This document shows positions 33,416-44,289 of a stretch of DNA of 64,000 bases, in pieces. The notes beneath the pieces were generated by a model, which was not told where the DNA came from, did no database searches, and saw nothing but the letters and a program-made list of their open reading frames with translations. The first letter of the stretch is position 1. Each line of letters begins with the position of its first letter. The translations under genes and the position numbers were made by a program. This DNA comes from Tillus elongatus (taxonomy: Eukaryota > Arthropoda > Insecta > Coleoptera > Cleridae), in assembly GCA_964006375.1 (NCBI GenBank), contig OZ023265.1, forward strand, positions 9,705,795 through 9,769,794. The letters are read 5' to 3'.

Positions 33416-34590
33416 AAAAACCATTTGTTTTAAACCATTGGCGGGCGCACAAAAAAGTTCTGAGGGTCAATACTTGTTCCACCTCCCCTGTACCCCCGTT
33501 GGGGTTTGATTTTTCTCTCCTCATCTACACAGATGACGTCTAGTTCTAAAATAAGACTACGTGCAAAATTTCATGGAGCTAATTTCAAAAACATAAAAAT
33601 TAGAAATGAAAAATTATTTTTTAAGTTCAATTTCAACACTCTGTATTTCGAAAACGGGTCCCCCGGAAGAAAAATGTTATAAGAAAAGTCATAAAATTTT
33701 CGTCTCGGGAATACGTGGTTAGCGGGTTGGCCCACTATTTTGTAACACCCTGTATAAAAAGGGGGAAGAAAACGAATTGAGGAAAAATAATAGAGAAAGA
33801 AAAAAATAAAAAGAGACGGACAGGGAAAAATAAGAGAAAATTGAAACAAAAGGGAAATCAAAGTGAAAGTATAGGAAAGGCAAAATTCTTTGTAAGGGAT
33901 ATCGTTGTCATTCTGGTTACTTTTTTTAACGGTTCGGTACTTGCTGCAACACTGAATTTATGAAAGTCTGTGGTGAATGGAAGAGTAGATGCATCTTCCG
34001 AAGCCACCTATATTCTTTGTACATACATCTTACAATATCTCATATGCTTTTTACTTTTTGAACAGACCCTATATAATGAATAGTAAGAGTATAAGTACAC
34101 ACTATTCACGGAAACATTGCACTCGGGTATTTTCAATACTGTTTAGAGACATTTTAGCCAGCGACCGTTTCCTTATTAACGGCAGCTACTATGACTACAA
34201 TTACCGGACATTAGATGGAACATCCTTTTTACACCACTGAAACTGTAATTTGTTGGAAAAATTACAGTGGATGAGTCGTAAAATAAAGGAAAGAATTATT
34301 ATAATGCGTAAGCGGTAGCTAAAACACATAGGACTTTTCAATTTAATGGGAACCAACACGTTGCTCTCCATTTACCAATTTCTCGCAAAAAAATGCGAGC
34401 ATGTTCTTCTCCTTTAATTTATTTATTATTGTGACAACGACGATTTTGCACAAAAGCCTTCATATAATCTAACAAACATAATTTTCCTGTAACATTCCTT
34501 TAACCCATTTTTGTAAAGAGAATGGCAACTTTCGTTGAAGAAATTGCTTGCAAATGTTCATGCAAAATTGTTTTAAATTTTTTTTCAAAC
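33416..34590. other. Unassigned; includes a transposon-like end
   Basis: At 33735-33755 the string TAACACCCTGTATAAAAA looks like a mariner/MITE terminus (compare ACAGGGTGTT at 1758). ATAAGACTACGTGCAAAATT (33549) repeats at 30761. Reading frames at 33571-33861 and 33989-34240 have no recognisable content. Confidence 0.4.
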
Positions 34591-34599
34591 AGTTTTTTG

Positions 34600-34790
34600 T
34601 GGATAATTATATTTTAGCAGGTGTGTAAATGGCTTGAAGAGGTTCGTTGGCCAGGAAATTCAGACCAGTTTTTTCGGGAACATTTTAAGTTTATTTTCGG
34701 AAAATTATTGTGCTTTTTCAAACAATAAAGTTATTTTGATGAAATGAGGTACACTGTTTCTGCTATACGTAGGTTATATCAAATTCCATA
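34600..34790 (-). mobile_element. TA-core end-module fragment
   Basis: AGAGGTTCGTTGGCCAGGAA, GGGAACATTTTAAGTTTAT and CAAACAATAAAGTTATTTTG match the interior of the 315-bp end module in minus orientation. Both termini are missing. Confidence 0.65.
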
Positions 34791-34888
34791 CCCTTTTATT
34801 TATTATAATAATCCCTCTTTTCATTTCTTTTCCCGCGTTTGCCTTACAACCCCCGTCCTATTATGGGATTAGGGGTTAGAAGGTTTTT

Positions 34889-35330
34889 AAAAGACCTGAC
34901 GATAATTTCAGCAGCCAAGTTAGCGTTACATTTTTATGATGATGCTCACGTGGTTAGTGATACGATCGTCAGGTCTTTTATAAATGTGTTGGGAATTTTT
35001 AAGAGACCTGACGATAATTTCAGCAGCCAAGTTAGCGTTATCAGAGAATGATAAATTTTTATGATGATACTCACGTGGTTAGTGATACGATCGTCAGGTC
35101 TTTTATAAATGTGTTGGGAGTTTCTAAAAGACCTGACGATAATTTCAGCAGCCAAGTTAGCGTTATCAGAGAATGATACATTTTTATGATGATGCTCACG
35201 TGGTTAGTGATACGATCGTCAGATCTTTTATAAATGTGTTGTGGTGTTTGAGTTCTCCAAGTGTACCAATCAGTGCTCATCACTGGTTCTAATCTTCACT
35301 TAGTGTTAGTGTTTGTACTCTCGTTTTACA
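34889..35330. repeat. Three tandem foldback units with GACGATCGTC arms
   Basis: Units at 34889-34979, 35001-35104 and 35126-35229 each begin AAAAGACCTGACGAT (copy 2: AAGAGACC...) and end ATCGTCAGGTCTTTT (copy 3: ATCGTCAGATC...), exact inverted arms of 15 bp. The spacer contains TTTCAGCAGCCAAGTTAGCG and CTCACGTGGTTAGTGATAC. After unit 3 the sequence continues as the longer right arm seen at 11890 and 19250 (GAGTTCTCCAAGTGTACCAA). Copy-to-copy differences are few. Confidence 0.85.
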
Positions 35331-36405
35331 TGATTGCATAAATATATTAGTGTGTTAGTTGATGTATTTATATAACTATACTAGTTCAAATAGTCCAACG
35401 ATTTACATCATAATATCTCAAAATAAATAATATTATAATATTTATAAGACATTTTTGCCATCAAAAATATTATTATGAAAATTCACTAGCATATCGCACT
35501 TGCTGCGTGTAGATACTCAAATGATTTGCACGAAACTTGGCACATATCTTCATTATATTAAGGCCGCGGACGAGTTCGTATATCAGCTATAACGAACATT
35601 TTTCCCCCAAAAATATACAAAAATATTTTTGAAAACGCACTATTTTTCTAAGTATCATAGTAACTGGAATGAGACTTTACATGTGTCTAGAAAAGGTATA
35701 AATAAATCTATGTTGTGAGTTTTAAGTAATTTAGTAGACAATATTTCGTGTTTTATTCAAATTAAAAATGCAATCTGAAAGACATGTGTTGAAACAACTT
35801 AGTGGTTAAAGTCCACTGCCTGATAGACAACGTAGTTAACTGCCACGCGGAGATTGATTCATACTACAAGTATAAAGCATACATCAACGGTAACCAAACT
35901 AAATAAATAATAGGCATAAAATATACTACCCGAACCAACAATCGTACAATCTTGGCTACAAATCTGGCAAATGACGTCATATAAGACCTACACAGTCGTG
36001 GAATGTGTTTCCATGGCAATTCTACTCATTCCATAATTAATTGTTACGTATATTTTTAATATAGCATCCTGGGCATGAAGCCGGTCTCAAATATCATGTA
36101 GACAAAACGTTATTTAACGTATCTTTAGATGCTTAGTGGTAGCGTACTGTTTTAAATATTTTTCGAAATATAGTAAAAATACACCTTGTGAAAATAAATC
36201 TAGTAGATATGAGTTTCACAGCACCTATATTATGTCCTCATAATTATTCTTTAATATTATATGTAAATGTTTATAAATTTATTAAATTTTAAATAAAGAT
36301 GTTTGAGTTGAGTTGATTTGCTTGTCTTCTACGCAGAAAGTTACGTGATCGATTCCAGCTCGATGAATGTATATTTTCTCTTGTTTTATTTTGACATTTG
36401 GAGAA
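35331..36405. other. Unassigned, possibly single-copy DNA
   Basis: One TA-core terminus lies at 35485-35510 (GCACTTGCTGCGTGTAGA). Otherwise no repeat or coding sequence was recognised. Confidence 0.4.
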
Positions 36406-37050
36406 ACAATAGTGCACAAATTTCACACGTTTGGAACAAGATCTCATTTTTGTTTAAAACGCCTGAATAACTTTGTCACCTTTGAGTCTGAAATTATAAG
36501 TTTCAGTAGCCATTTTGTTATGTTATGTTGTTGATATTGAAAAAACCGGTTTTATTAGGTTGACTAAAACGATATCGTTCTGACGATTAATAAGGAAAAA
36601 TAACTGCTACGTTTGTAATTTGGTAGCTACTATACTTTTCTAAATGTGAATATCTTTCCTTCTCCAAATCTTTTGTAACTTTAACGAAATTGGTGATACA
36701 AGTTTCTTTTAAAGAGACTTACACTATCTACAGATATAGCAAAACTTATTTTTTTAGCTTCATAGAAAATTGAGTTTTGGGTATTTTTCTCAAAAGGAGT
36801 TAGAATACAAGATTTTTTTGATAAAAGAGATATATCGATGGTAACACTTTCGAAAGAGTTATTCAAATGTGAGCGTACTAGGACCTATAAAATCGATCTT
36901 CATAGTCTGAAATTTAAAGAGTGAGTTTAAAGTATTAACTTTAGTAATCTGTCGTTGAATAATAGTGTACAACTCTTATAAAAATTCACTACTACAACGC
37001 ACTTGCTGCGTCCCGAAATGTTTTTCTTTCTTCTTTTCTTTTGTTGTTTT
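36406..37050 (-). mobile_element. TA-core related subfamily copy
   Basis: AAACAATAGTGCACAAATTTC, TTTGTTTAAAACGCCTGAAT and CACCTTTGAGTCTGAAATTA match 58740-58870. It ends with the family terminus AACGCACTTGCTGCGTCCCG at 36996-37015, preceded by AAAAATTCACTACTACAACG. Confidence 0.6.
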
Positions 37051-37054
37051 TTAG

Positions 37055-37180
37055 TGAATTTTCGTGGAAAAAATTCACTAATGGGGAGATCCCGACTTTT
37101 GAATTTTGAAAAACTTTTGCACATGAGCACGAACTAGGACCCCTGGAACCCATATCCGGGGTCAGTTTCAATTTTTATAT

Positions 37181-37271
<91 letters not shown>

Positions 37272-37802
37272 ACCGATAACTCAAAAAATAATGGTCCCAT
37301 TATGATAAAATTTTGAGTTTTCATTCGAAAAAAAATTTTATCTCAAAAAATAATAAGCCGATTTTGATAAAATTTGGCATGTACCTTTCTTTTGTAAATG
37401 GCTTGGATAGGTTCGTTAGTCAGGAAAAGCGGACGAGGTTTTCCGGAAAAAATTTGAGTTTTCATTCTAAAAAAAATTTTATCTCAAAAAATTATGAGCC
37501 GATTTTGATAGAATTAGGCATGTACCTTTCTTTTGTAAATGGCTTGGATATTTTCGTTAATCAAGAAAATCGGAATAGGTTTTTTGGAAAAATTATGAGT
37601 TTTCATTCGAAAAAAATTTTTTTTATTTATAAAAAAGCTATGATAACCAAATTTGGTAGGTATGTTTACGATATAAAAAGTAAACTACACACCAAAATTT
37701 GGATTTCTATGTTAAAATAAAAAAAAGTTATAATAATTTATTTTGGGCCAGATCATTTCTATGAAAATTCACTACCATAACGCACTTGCTGCGTCCAGGC
37801 TT
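37055..37802 (-). mobile_element. Short-form TA-core copy with a tandemly triplicated body
   Basis: Hairpin TTAGTGAATTTTCGTGG then AAAAAATTCACTAATGGGG at 37053-37085, the terminal block, (TA)n at 37184-37268, and the end CGCACTTGCTGCGTCCAGG at 37781-37799. The body between is expanded by tandem repetition (next entry). Confidence 0.8.
37311..37620. repeat. Tandem repeat of about 145 bp, two copies plus a partial third
   Basis: TTTGAGTTTTCATTC-like starts at about 37314, 37456 and 37598, each followed by an A-run and (in the first two) ATCTCAAAAAAT, GCCGATTTTGATA and GTACCTTTCTTTTGTAAATG. The translation of this stretch (37313-37720) is a by-product. Confidence 0.85.
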
Positions 37803-38480
37803 TTTTTATATAATAATATTATAATAATATAATTTTTTTAAAGGCAAAGCGGATAACCTGCACATGGTTCTGCGTAATCTATTTAACTTATGTTACAATT
37901 TTTGTATCTTGTCAATCACAAAACTTGTCCAGCCATTTCGTAACTAAAGGAAGTAAGTGGCTTTACCGTGTTAATAGCTAAAAATTTATGTGATAAACCT
38001 AATTCCTATTTGCTGATACCGCAAGTACTAAGTTTTTACTAATCGGTTAAGAATACCCTATAGGTTTTTCCAGCTCAGAGACATTTTGAATAAACTGTAG
38101 GTAAAAAATCCATGAATTTTGCACCACAACTTCCTGGACAATAAATCAGACATAACAGACACACACACACACACACACACAGCTTGTAAAGAGATAGATA
38201 TAGATATTTATGAATGTGTGTATTCCAAGAAAGACTGCGAAACGTATTCTAATTAAACCACTTCCTCTGTGACATGCCACTGCTTCTGATTTTCTTCTGC
38301 TGAATACTTAATGTTCGGCTTTCGTTTTAACACCCGTGAATATTAAATAGTGTCCAGCTTAAGTTCAATAAATAAAATTTCCGTAATTATCTCTTGAAGA
38401 ATTTTTACATACGTTTACTAAGTCATTTTCATATACACTAGTCTGAATGAATAATGATTGGAACCGATGTGCACTGATAT
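37803..38480. other. Unassigned sequence with a small (AC)n tract
   Basis: (AC)n at 38158-38181. No gene or terminal structure recognised. Confidence 0.45.
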
Positions 38481-38483
38481 ACT

Positions 38484-38872
38484 CCAGTCAAAAAACTTCA
38501 AAAAATGACCCAACCTCCTAAAAAATCCGAAAGTTTTGAAACTTCGCACACTTATTAAGAGGTACCTAAGGATGAATATACCGAAAGTCCTCACGAATAT
38601 GAGGTGAGCTCTAGCGGCAATTAGCGAAAATAGGTCACTTTCTTTGGTTTTTCGTTAGTATCTCGAGAACCGTTGGTCGTAGGCAAAAGTTGATTATATA
38701 CATAATTAAGGCTTATCAAATTTTCTACAGAAATGATTATTTACATTTTTCTCGTAGTCCTAATGACTCCTGAGTTATAGACGCTAAAAGAGAGCATTTT
38801 GTGAAAAACCACGCTCGGGCGGTACAATATGGCATTTCTAATAATATTTGACAATAGTTTACCTACATTTTT
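38484..38872 (+). repeat. Left TIR of the 3.2-kb transposon
   Basis: Inverted match to 41378-41710, with about 55 extra bases spread over small insertions. Confidence 0.8.
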
Positions 38873-39018
38873 GTATACTAAGAATAATTGAGGAGATAAA
38901 CTTCACAACTTTGTATAAAAAGCACGTGATGTATGTTACTTATGATGTATATTGATGAGGCACATGATGTGGGTATATTAAACAATGAAATATATGAACA
39001 ACAAAACATGCTGATATG

Positions 39019-39059
39019 CCATACTGAAGAGCTCTAATGAGAGCGAAACCGGTCTACGG
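39019..39059 (+). ncRNA. Hammerhead ribozyme motif, copy 1
   Basis: CCATA (stem I, one mismatch), CTGAAGA core, stem II GCTCT-AATG-AGAGC, GAAA, palindromic stem III ACCGGT, cleavage site after GTC at 39054, stem I return TACGG. Identical to copy 2 from the core onward; only the A for G in the first arm differs. Confidence 0.8.
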
Positions 39060-39331
39060 TTCTAATTGTTGCGAGAATGCATCTAGTCTTACATACTTTG
39101 TCCCTATATTGGGGTAGAAATGGGCCAGGGCTGACAATTTTTTAAATTGTTAGTTAGTTGTATACCGTCTCTATTTTTAATACTCTGTGTTATTTGGAGC
39201 GGGCGTGACAACATAGTACTTGGTTCCGAACTAGGTGGCGACACGTTCACCACTCACTTAATGTTTTAAGACTGGCACTGGCTATACGATAGCCGTGTTA
39301 TTTTTGGTGCATTTTTGCTACAATTGGTATG

Positions 39332-39372
39332 CCGTACTGAAGAGCTCTAATGAGAGCGAAACCGGTCTACGG
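39332..39372 (+). ncRNA. Hammerhead ribozyme motif, copy 2 (full match)
   Basis: Stem I CCGTA with TACGG (five perfect pairs, extendable by a G-U); core CTGAAGA matching CTGANGA; stem II GCTCT-AATG-AGAGC (five pairs, 4-base loop); GAAA; stem III ACCGGT, too short for a stable monomer but able to pair between two molecules; predicted cleavage after C39367 (GTC). Every conserved core position is satisfied. Confidence 0.85.
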
Positions 39373-39444
39373 TTCTAATTGTTGCGAGAATGCATCTAGT
39401 CTTACATGCTGAGGTTATTCAAAGGCAAACTTTGTACAGAAAAA

Positions 39445-41150
39445 TCAATCAGCTCTGTATCGCTTCTTGGTAGAAGGCCCTGCAATTTGATTATCTTGGC
39501 CAGCTTCTACACTTGCTGCCCGAAACAATAGGTAAGTATGCATGAGATAAAGGTTAATATTGAGCCATTTTGCTGCCAACCAAAGAGTATCGTATGGCGT
39601 TAGCTGATCAGTTTTCTTGACTATGTCTTTTAGATCCTTCACAATCACATTACTAAATCCACCTTGTGACTTTTGGTAAGTTTGTAAAGGAATCACTTAA
39701 GGTTCACCTACTATCATAGCAGGTGCTACCTTGGTGAGCCTCGGTATTGGTTTTTCATGTTCGCTTCCAGTTGTGCTTCCAGAAGGGACACATTTGATGA
39801 CACCCATAGAATGGAATGTGTTGAGACCGCCCAGTGTTCTAACATTAAAGTCCGCGTTGTCAAACACAAATTGTTGAAAAAGAGTATGACTATCAGGTTA
39901 GATGTGATGAATTGCTGACATTTCCAGCCGCTGTGCGCTGTGATATGAAGCACTGAACCCTAAACTTGATAAAAGGTTTACCAACTTCTTGCTTGCAAAT
40001 CTTTTGGACACAAACAAAGCAACACTGTTCATTATTGCTGACATAAAAGAGGTTGGACGTATCGCAGAGATAATACTGTGAGCAATAGAAATGCATTTTC
40101 TTTTTTATTTGCATTATCTGCTTTTTTCATTATCAATGTCTCCAGAAAAACTTGTAGAGTTGGGGGTACACAAGAAGCTGCTTCTTTTAAAAAGTTGTTG
40201 CCCCGAGGGTACACGCTTGTATCATACACATTTTTCTGAACATCCTGCCTTATTATTTTTGCTGCTGCTTGTACGATCCTTAGTCGCTCATTACTTTCAT
40301 CAGCTCTTCTGTCAACATACCATGAGTTCAAAATTTTGAATCCAACATGATTGAAACAGATGGTTGCATCCCTCCATCCAACTCCCACAGCAATTATAAT
40401 TCTCTCTCCATATTCCTCTTTGAGATTGTTTTTAAATGTATCATTTGAAGGAACATCCCCAGATACTGCAGAACGTAATTGTTCAAAGGAAAGTTGGCAT
40501 TCCTCACTATTCTCAATGAGGGAGTAAATCTCTTCCATAACCTTTATAATGTAATCTGCTTCGGGACGTCCACGTTTTCTACCCTCTTCTGGAGGCTGGT
40601 GGGACACAAATTGTTGGTAGGAGTCCAGTTGGTACACTGCATCAGCAGCGACAAGATCGCTAATGCCAGACAGACGTAGCCTAACTTCTTCTGCCTTTTC
40701 ATCATTTCTCCTGTGCAGAATTCAATACAGTCGTAATCATTTCCTTACTTCGTCAATAGAATGCATCTCTCTTGGCTTTTATAGGATGCTTTATTTGTTT
40801 TTTAAAAACTCTTCATCAATAACATCTGCACAGAAGAAACATTTTGTTTTGAATTCAAATAATGTTTTCACGGACGACCTTGTTTGGGGCAAAGAGCTAT
40901 CTTGTGTTGATGAAGAAGGGTCTGCAGCAGACTGCTGTTTCAGGAAAGCCTTTATAGACTCATACCGTGTGTACTGTTTTCGGCACTCAGTGTGTAATCT
41001 AATTATCTCACTACCACAAAGCTTAGAACCCAAATCATCTTTCTTTTGCTCACTAGCGAGCAGTAACGATCTGATTCCCTTCAAACCAACTTTCGGCACA
41101 CCAAAAGGTGAACCAAGAATTTTGTCGCACAACAAACAGTTCTCTTCCAC
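39445..41150 (-). pseudogene. Decayed gene of the 3.2-kb transposon, zinc-finger-like N-terminus, function unknown
   Basis: Reading the minus strand from 41150: MEENCLLCDKILG, then LCGSEIIRLHTECRKQYTRY and TKCFFCADVIDEEF form a C-x2-C ... H-x3-C ... C-x2-C pattern suggesting a zinc-binding N-terminus. After a frameshifted stretch (NDEKAEEVRLRLSGISDL), an open segment (40637-40032, 201 codons) gives AVYQLDSYQQFVSHQP, EEGRKRGRPEADYIIKVMEE, VGVGWRDATICFNHVGFKIL and so on. It continues in other frames as FVFDNADFNVRTLGGLNTFH, IPRLTKVAP and MIPLQTYQKSQGGFSNVIVK. At least three breaks are present. Its position between long TIRs suggests a transposase-like protein. I do not recognise catalytic residues. 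Confidence 0.6.
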
Positions 41151-41377
41151 TTCATATGTCTATTATGCAAACACAACATACGTCTACTATGCGAAAAACT
41201 ACTCAGGCACTGACCGAACGAAAATGGTAAGAACGCACGAAAATGTAATAAAGAAACGAATGACCTCACATCAGACTCACGCAACGACGCGGATAGCAGG
41301 AAAACCTGACTGGAACTAACTGCCTCTCCGCGCCGGTTTAGTAGGCATTGTAAGTAGTATATTTAATTTAGTAACTT

Positions 41378-41710
41378 ATTATTGTCACATATTATTAGAA
41401 ATGCCATATTGTACCGCCCTAACGTGGTTTTTTACAAAACGCTCCGGTTTAGCGCCTATAAATCGGGAACCATTGGTAATAGAAAAATGTATATAACCAT
41501 TTTTGTAGCAAAATTTTTTGCTCTTGATCAACGGTTCTCGATATATTAACTAAGAACCAAAGAAAGTGACCTATTTTCACTAATTGCCGCTAGAGCTCGC
41601 CTCATATTCATGAGGACTTTCGGTATATTCATTATTGCGTACCTTTAAATAAGTATGCGAAGTTTCAAAACTTTCGGATTTTTCAGGAGGTTAACCATTG
41701 TTTTGACTGG
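41378..41710 (-). repeat. Right TIR of the 3.2-kb transposon
   Basis: Ends at TTTTGACTGG; the inner end is near TTATTGTCACATATTATTAG. Confidence 0.8.
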
Positions 41711-42115
41711 TCCAATAAGTACAATTTGGAGAACCCAATTCATTACAATCAGGGGCGTGCGATCCATGGAAGCAACAGAAGCAATGCTCCCCCTTAATAT
41801 TTCTATGAGAATTGTATTTTTCCTTTTAATAAGTTTGAATCTAGTTGTAGGTAGATTTTGGAATGTTTATTGAGTTTATTAATATCGCAAACGCTAGACA
41901 ACTGCGACCACGCTGCGTAAATGCGACAGACACAAGCGCGCAAGCGGGGGTTGGGGTCGCTTATTTCCTTTTGTCTACTGTGTCTAATGCCTTTCTCTAT
42001 ACCCCTGCAGTCCATACGAAGCTTGTTTTATCTATGCAGTTTATGGGGTATGCCACGAAATGCGTTGGTTAGACATTTTTCTAGTTATTAACATATTCCA
42101 ATTCTAAAAATTTGC
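41711..42115. other. Unassigned; possible hAT-type terminus
   Basis: CAGGGGCGTGCGATCCATGG at 41751 resembles the start of a hAT element (CAGGGGCG...), but I found no matching inverted end within the window. The rest is unrecognised. Confidence 0.35.
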
Positions 42116-42116
42116 A

Positions 42117-44286
42117 TCCACAGAAATGCCAACAAGTGAAAGGGACTCATTACTTTGAATAACTTGGTTGTTCATTGTGAAGGGTCTAGGGCGGGTGTAT
42201 CTCTTATGAGATGGAAAGCAAGACTGAGATTTGGTTGAGTTGATTGTACAAGATTTTTACTTCCTCAGTCTAATATTTTTTAGAGATCCACAGAGACAGA
42301 ACCCTCCACGAGTCTGTGATCCTCATCTAATTGGGTTAAAGAGACAGGCTTAAAATATTGTATATTTGAGTGGAGGGTGCTGTCATCCGCGTAACTGTGA
42401 ACTGGGTTGGATGTGTTAGAGAGGAGGTCATTGATTTGGAGAAGAAACAAAGTAGGGGCTAAATCTGAACCTTGAGGGACTCCTGCATTAACTGGATATA
42501 TTTTAGAGGAATAGCCATCCACGACAACAGAAATGCTCCGGTTGGAGAGGAAAATTTGCTGTCCAAGTACAGAGTTTTGGTGGTAGGCCATAGGCCGGAA
42601 GTTTAATCAGCAGCGAAAGGAGGTCGACAGTTGATCTGCGCTGACGGAATCCATACTGCCTGTCGTGGATTAGACTGTGTTTTTCGAGAAATTTTAGTAA
42701 TTTGGTGTTTATATACTTTTCCATCAATTTAGAGACGACTGAAAGGAGAAAAATAGGCCTGTAGTTGCTAGGAAGCGCTTTGGATCCTTTCTTGGGGACA
42801 GGTTGTACTCGAGCAGTTCTAAAGTTACAATGGAATATTCCTCTATTGTAAGATGTCTGAAACACGCGAGTCAGGACAGGATCAAATTATGGTGCGCATT
42901 TTTTGAAGGCAATTGCTGGGATCTCGTCAAGGCCAGAGGCTTTCATCGTATCAAGAGAAGGGAGCATATTTCGTACCTTTTTAGTTTTGAAAATGATATC
43001 CGTCATTTTATGTGCGACATTGGGAACTGTTGGTAGTTGAACATTTGGAGGTGGGTTGAGAGTAGAATTGCCGGCGAATAACGAAGCAAAAAGTTCAGCC
43101 TTGCTCAGGGCGGTAGAAACAATCTCATCCCCTGAAACAAGAGGTGGGAACGTGCTCTTGCAGAAATTATTCCCAATAGCTTTAACAAGAATCCAGAAGG
43201 GTTTCCTGCCGTGGTAACTCGAGAGGACTTTGTTTTTGATGTGGTTATTAAACGAGTTTTTCTCAGAAAGAATGCGGACATAGCGGTGTCTTGCGTCGTT
43301 AAATGCTGTCACTGGATTTAGAGAACCAGGGCTTTTGAGTGGATGAAGAGGTTTTCTGTGTACGTGGAATAAATAATTCCATGCCAGCTTGGATAATTTC
43401 GGTGACGTTTTGTGAGGTATCAGAGGGGTCAGGATGAGAGAAGCAGACAGACGCCCAAGGAAATGAGGAAAAGTAATCCCGCATTTCGTCTCAGTTTGCG
43501 GACTTGTAGTGCCAAACGATACGTGGGTGTGATGACTGTGTGACCTCGAATTGCATTGCGCAGGAAGCAGTTACCATGCCGTGGTCTGAGCGAACAATGG
43601 GGGCGGTGACTGATGTCTTATAGCATTCAGGTTTTGTAGTAAGAAGGTGATCCAAGGGATTTGAACTGTATGTTGGGATGCGAGGAAAGTAAATAGGTTG
43701 CTAAACCATATTGGCTAAAGAATTGCTGACTGCAAATGCCTCCGCTGCTCTTTCTTGTTAATAGGTTTTTGAAGAGCCTAGCCATCCCTCATTATAGGCC
43801 ACATATATTAGAGTCACCAAGAATAGTGACCTCGGAGGAAGGATATTCAGATGGTCGGTTTTTTCAGAAAGGTAGTCGAAGAGCTGGACAAAGTTGTTGT
43901 CAGTAGGTGACCGGTAAATGCAACAGATGAATTTAGTTGCAGCCCTGAGAGAGAGTTTCATCCAAGATATGTCTTTTCTTCCAGTTTCTAAACTGTGGAG
44001 TCTGATACATTGTAGATTACTACGGACATATGCGCACGCGCTTCCATGCGATTTAAAGGAAGTAAGGAGCTCATACCCCGAGAAATTAAGGTGCTTAGTG
44101 GCTGTTTTGGCAATGATTTGGGTTTCGGTGAGAAAGAGGAGTGGGGGCCTGTTAGCCTGGAGGAAATGGTGAATGGAGTCCAGGTTAGAATTTAGGCCAC
44201 ATATATTCGAGAAGGATATGTTACATCTTGATGCCGGCGCCCCCTGCACACCCCTCACCCGGAGATCCTAATGGAGGGATATTTTA
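42117..44286 (-). pseudogene. Jockey-type LINE copy E: endonuclease plus partial RT
   Basis: From 44258 leftward: FNISFSNICGLNSNLDSIHH, RPPLLFLTETQII, AYVRSNLQCIRLH, FICCIYRSPTDNNFVQLF, then a decayed GDFN region near 43790. Next come MRDYFSSFPWASVCFSHPD (43484), RILSEKNSFNNHIKNKVLSS (43270), KKGSKALPSNYRPIFLLSV (about 42780), a deletion removing motif A (STVDLLSLLIKLPAYG), FLSNRSISVVVDGYSSKIYP, motif B NAGVPQGSDLAPTLFLLQIN and motif C YADDSTLHS (42280-42591). It is cut at about 42117, so the 3' third is missing. Several frameshifts; dead. Confidence 0.88.
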
Positions 44287-44289
44287 TCT

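Larger units (their letters stand above)
39015..39403 (+). mobile_element. Retrozyme-like insert: 313-bp unit plus partial second copy, two hammerhead motifs
   Basis: Two hammerhead motifs in direct orientation lie 313 bp apart (core starts at 39024 and 39337). The first 65 bases (TATGCC...CTAGTCTTACAT) repeat after the full unit. The insert is bounded by ACATGCTGA on both sides (39006-39014 and 39404-39412), a perfect 9-bp direct repeat that looks like a target-site duplication. No protein is encoded. Tandem units of about 170-400 bp with type-I hammerheads of very short stem III, flanked by target duplications, are the known form of animal retrozymes. The host is the coding part of the 3.2-kb transposon. 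Confidence 0.8.
38484..41710 (-). mobile_element. 3.2-kb DNA transposon with 330-390-bp TIRs, superfamily not assigned
   Basis: CCAGTCAAAA opens the element at 38484, and its complement TTTTGACTGG closes it at 41710. The TIRs (38484-38872 and 41378-41710) share long blocks: CCGAAAGTTTTGAAACTTCG, CTCTAGCGGCAATTAG, AGGTCACTTTCTTTGGTT, CGGTACAATATGGCATTTC. Between them is one decayed minus-strand gene (39445-41150) whose product I do not place in a named transposase family. A ribozyme-bearing insert sits at 39015-39403. I could not see a target-site duplication. Confidence 0.75.

Noticed and set aside
34889..34979. Calling the foldback unit a hammerhead
   Set aside because: CTGACGA and GATCGTC are present, but stem I pairing starts one base off and the GAAA is GATA in these copies.
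38158..38181. CRISPR-like or regulatory tandem repeat
   Set aside because: A simple (AC)n microsatellite. No CRISPR arrays or bacterial-type features exist in the window.
41751..41795. hAT transposon end
   Set aside because: The CAGGGGCG start is suggestive, but no inverted partner or 8-bp duplication was found.
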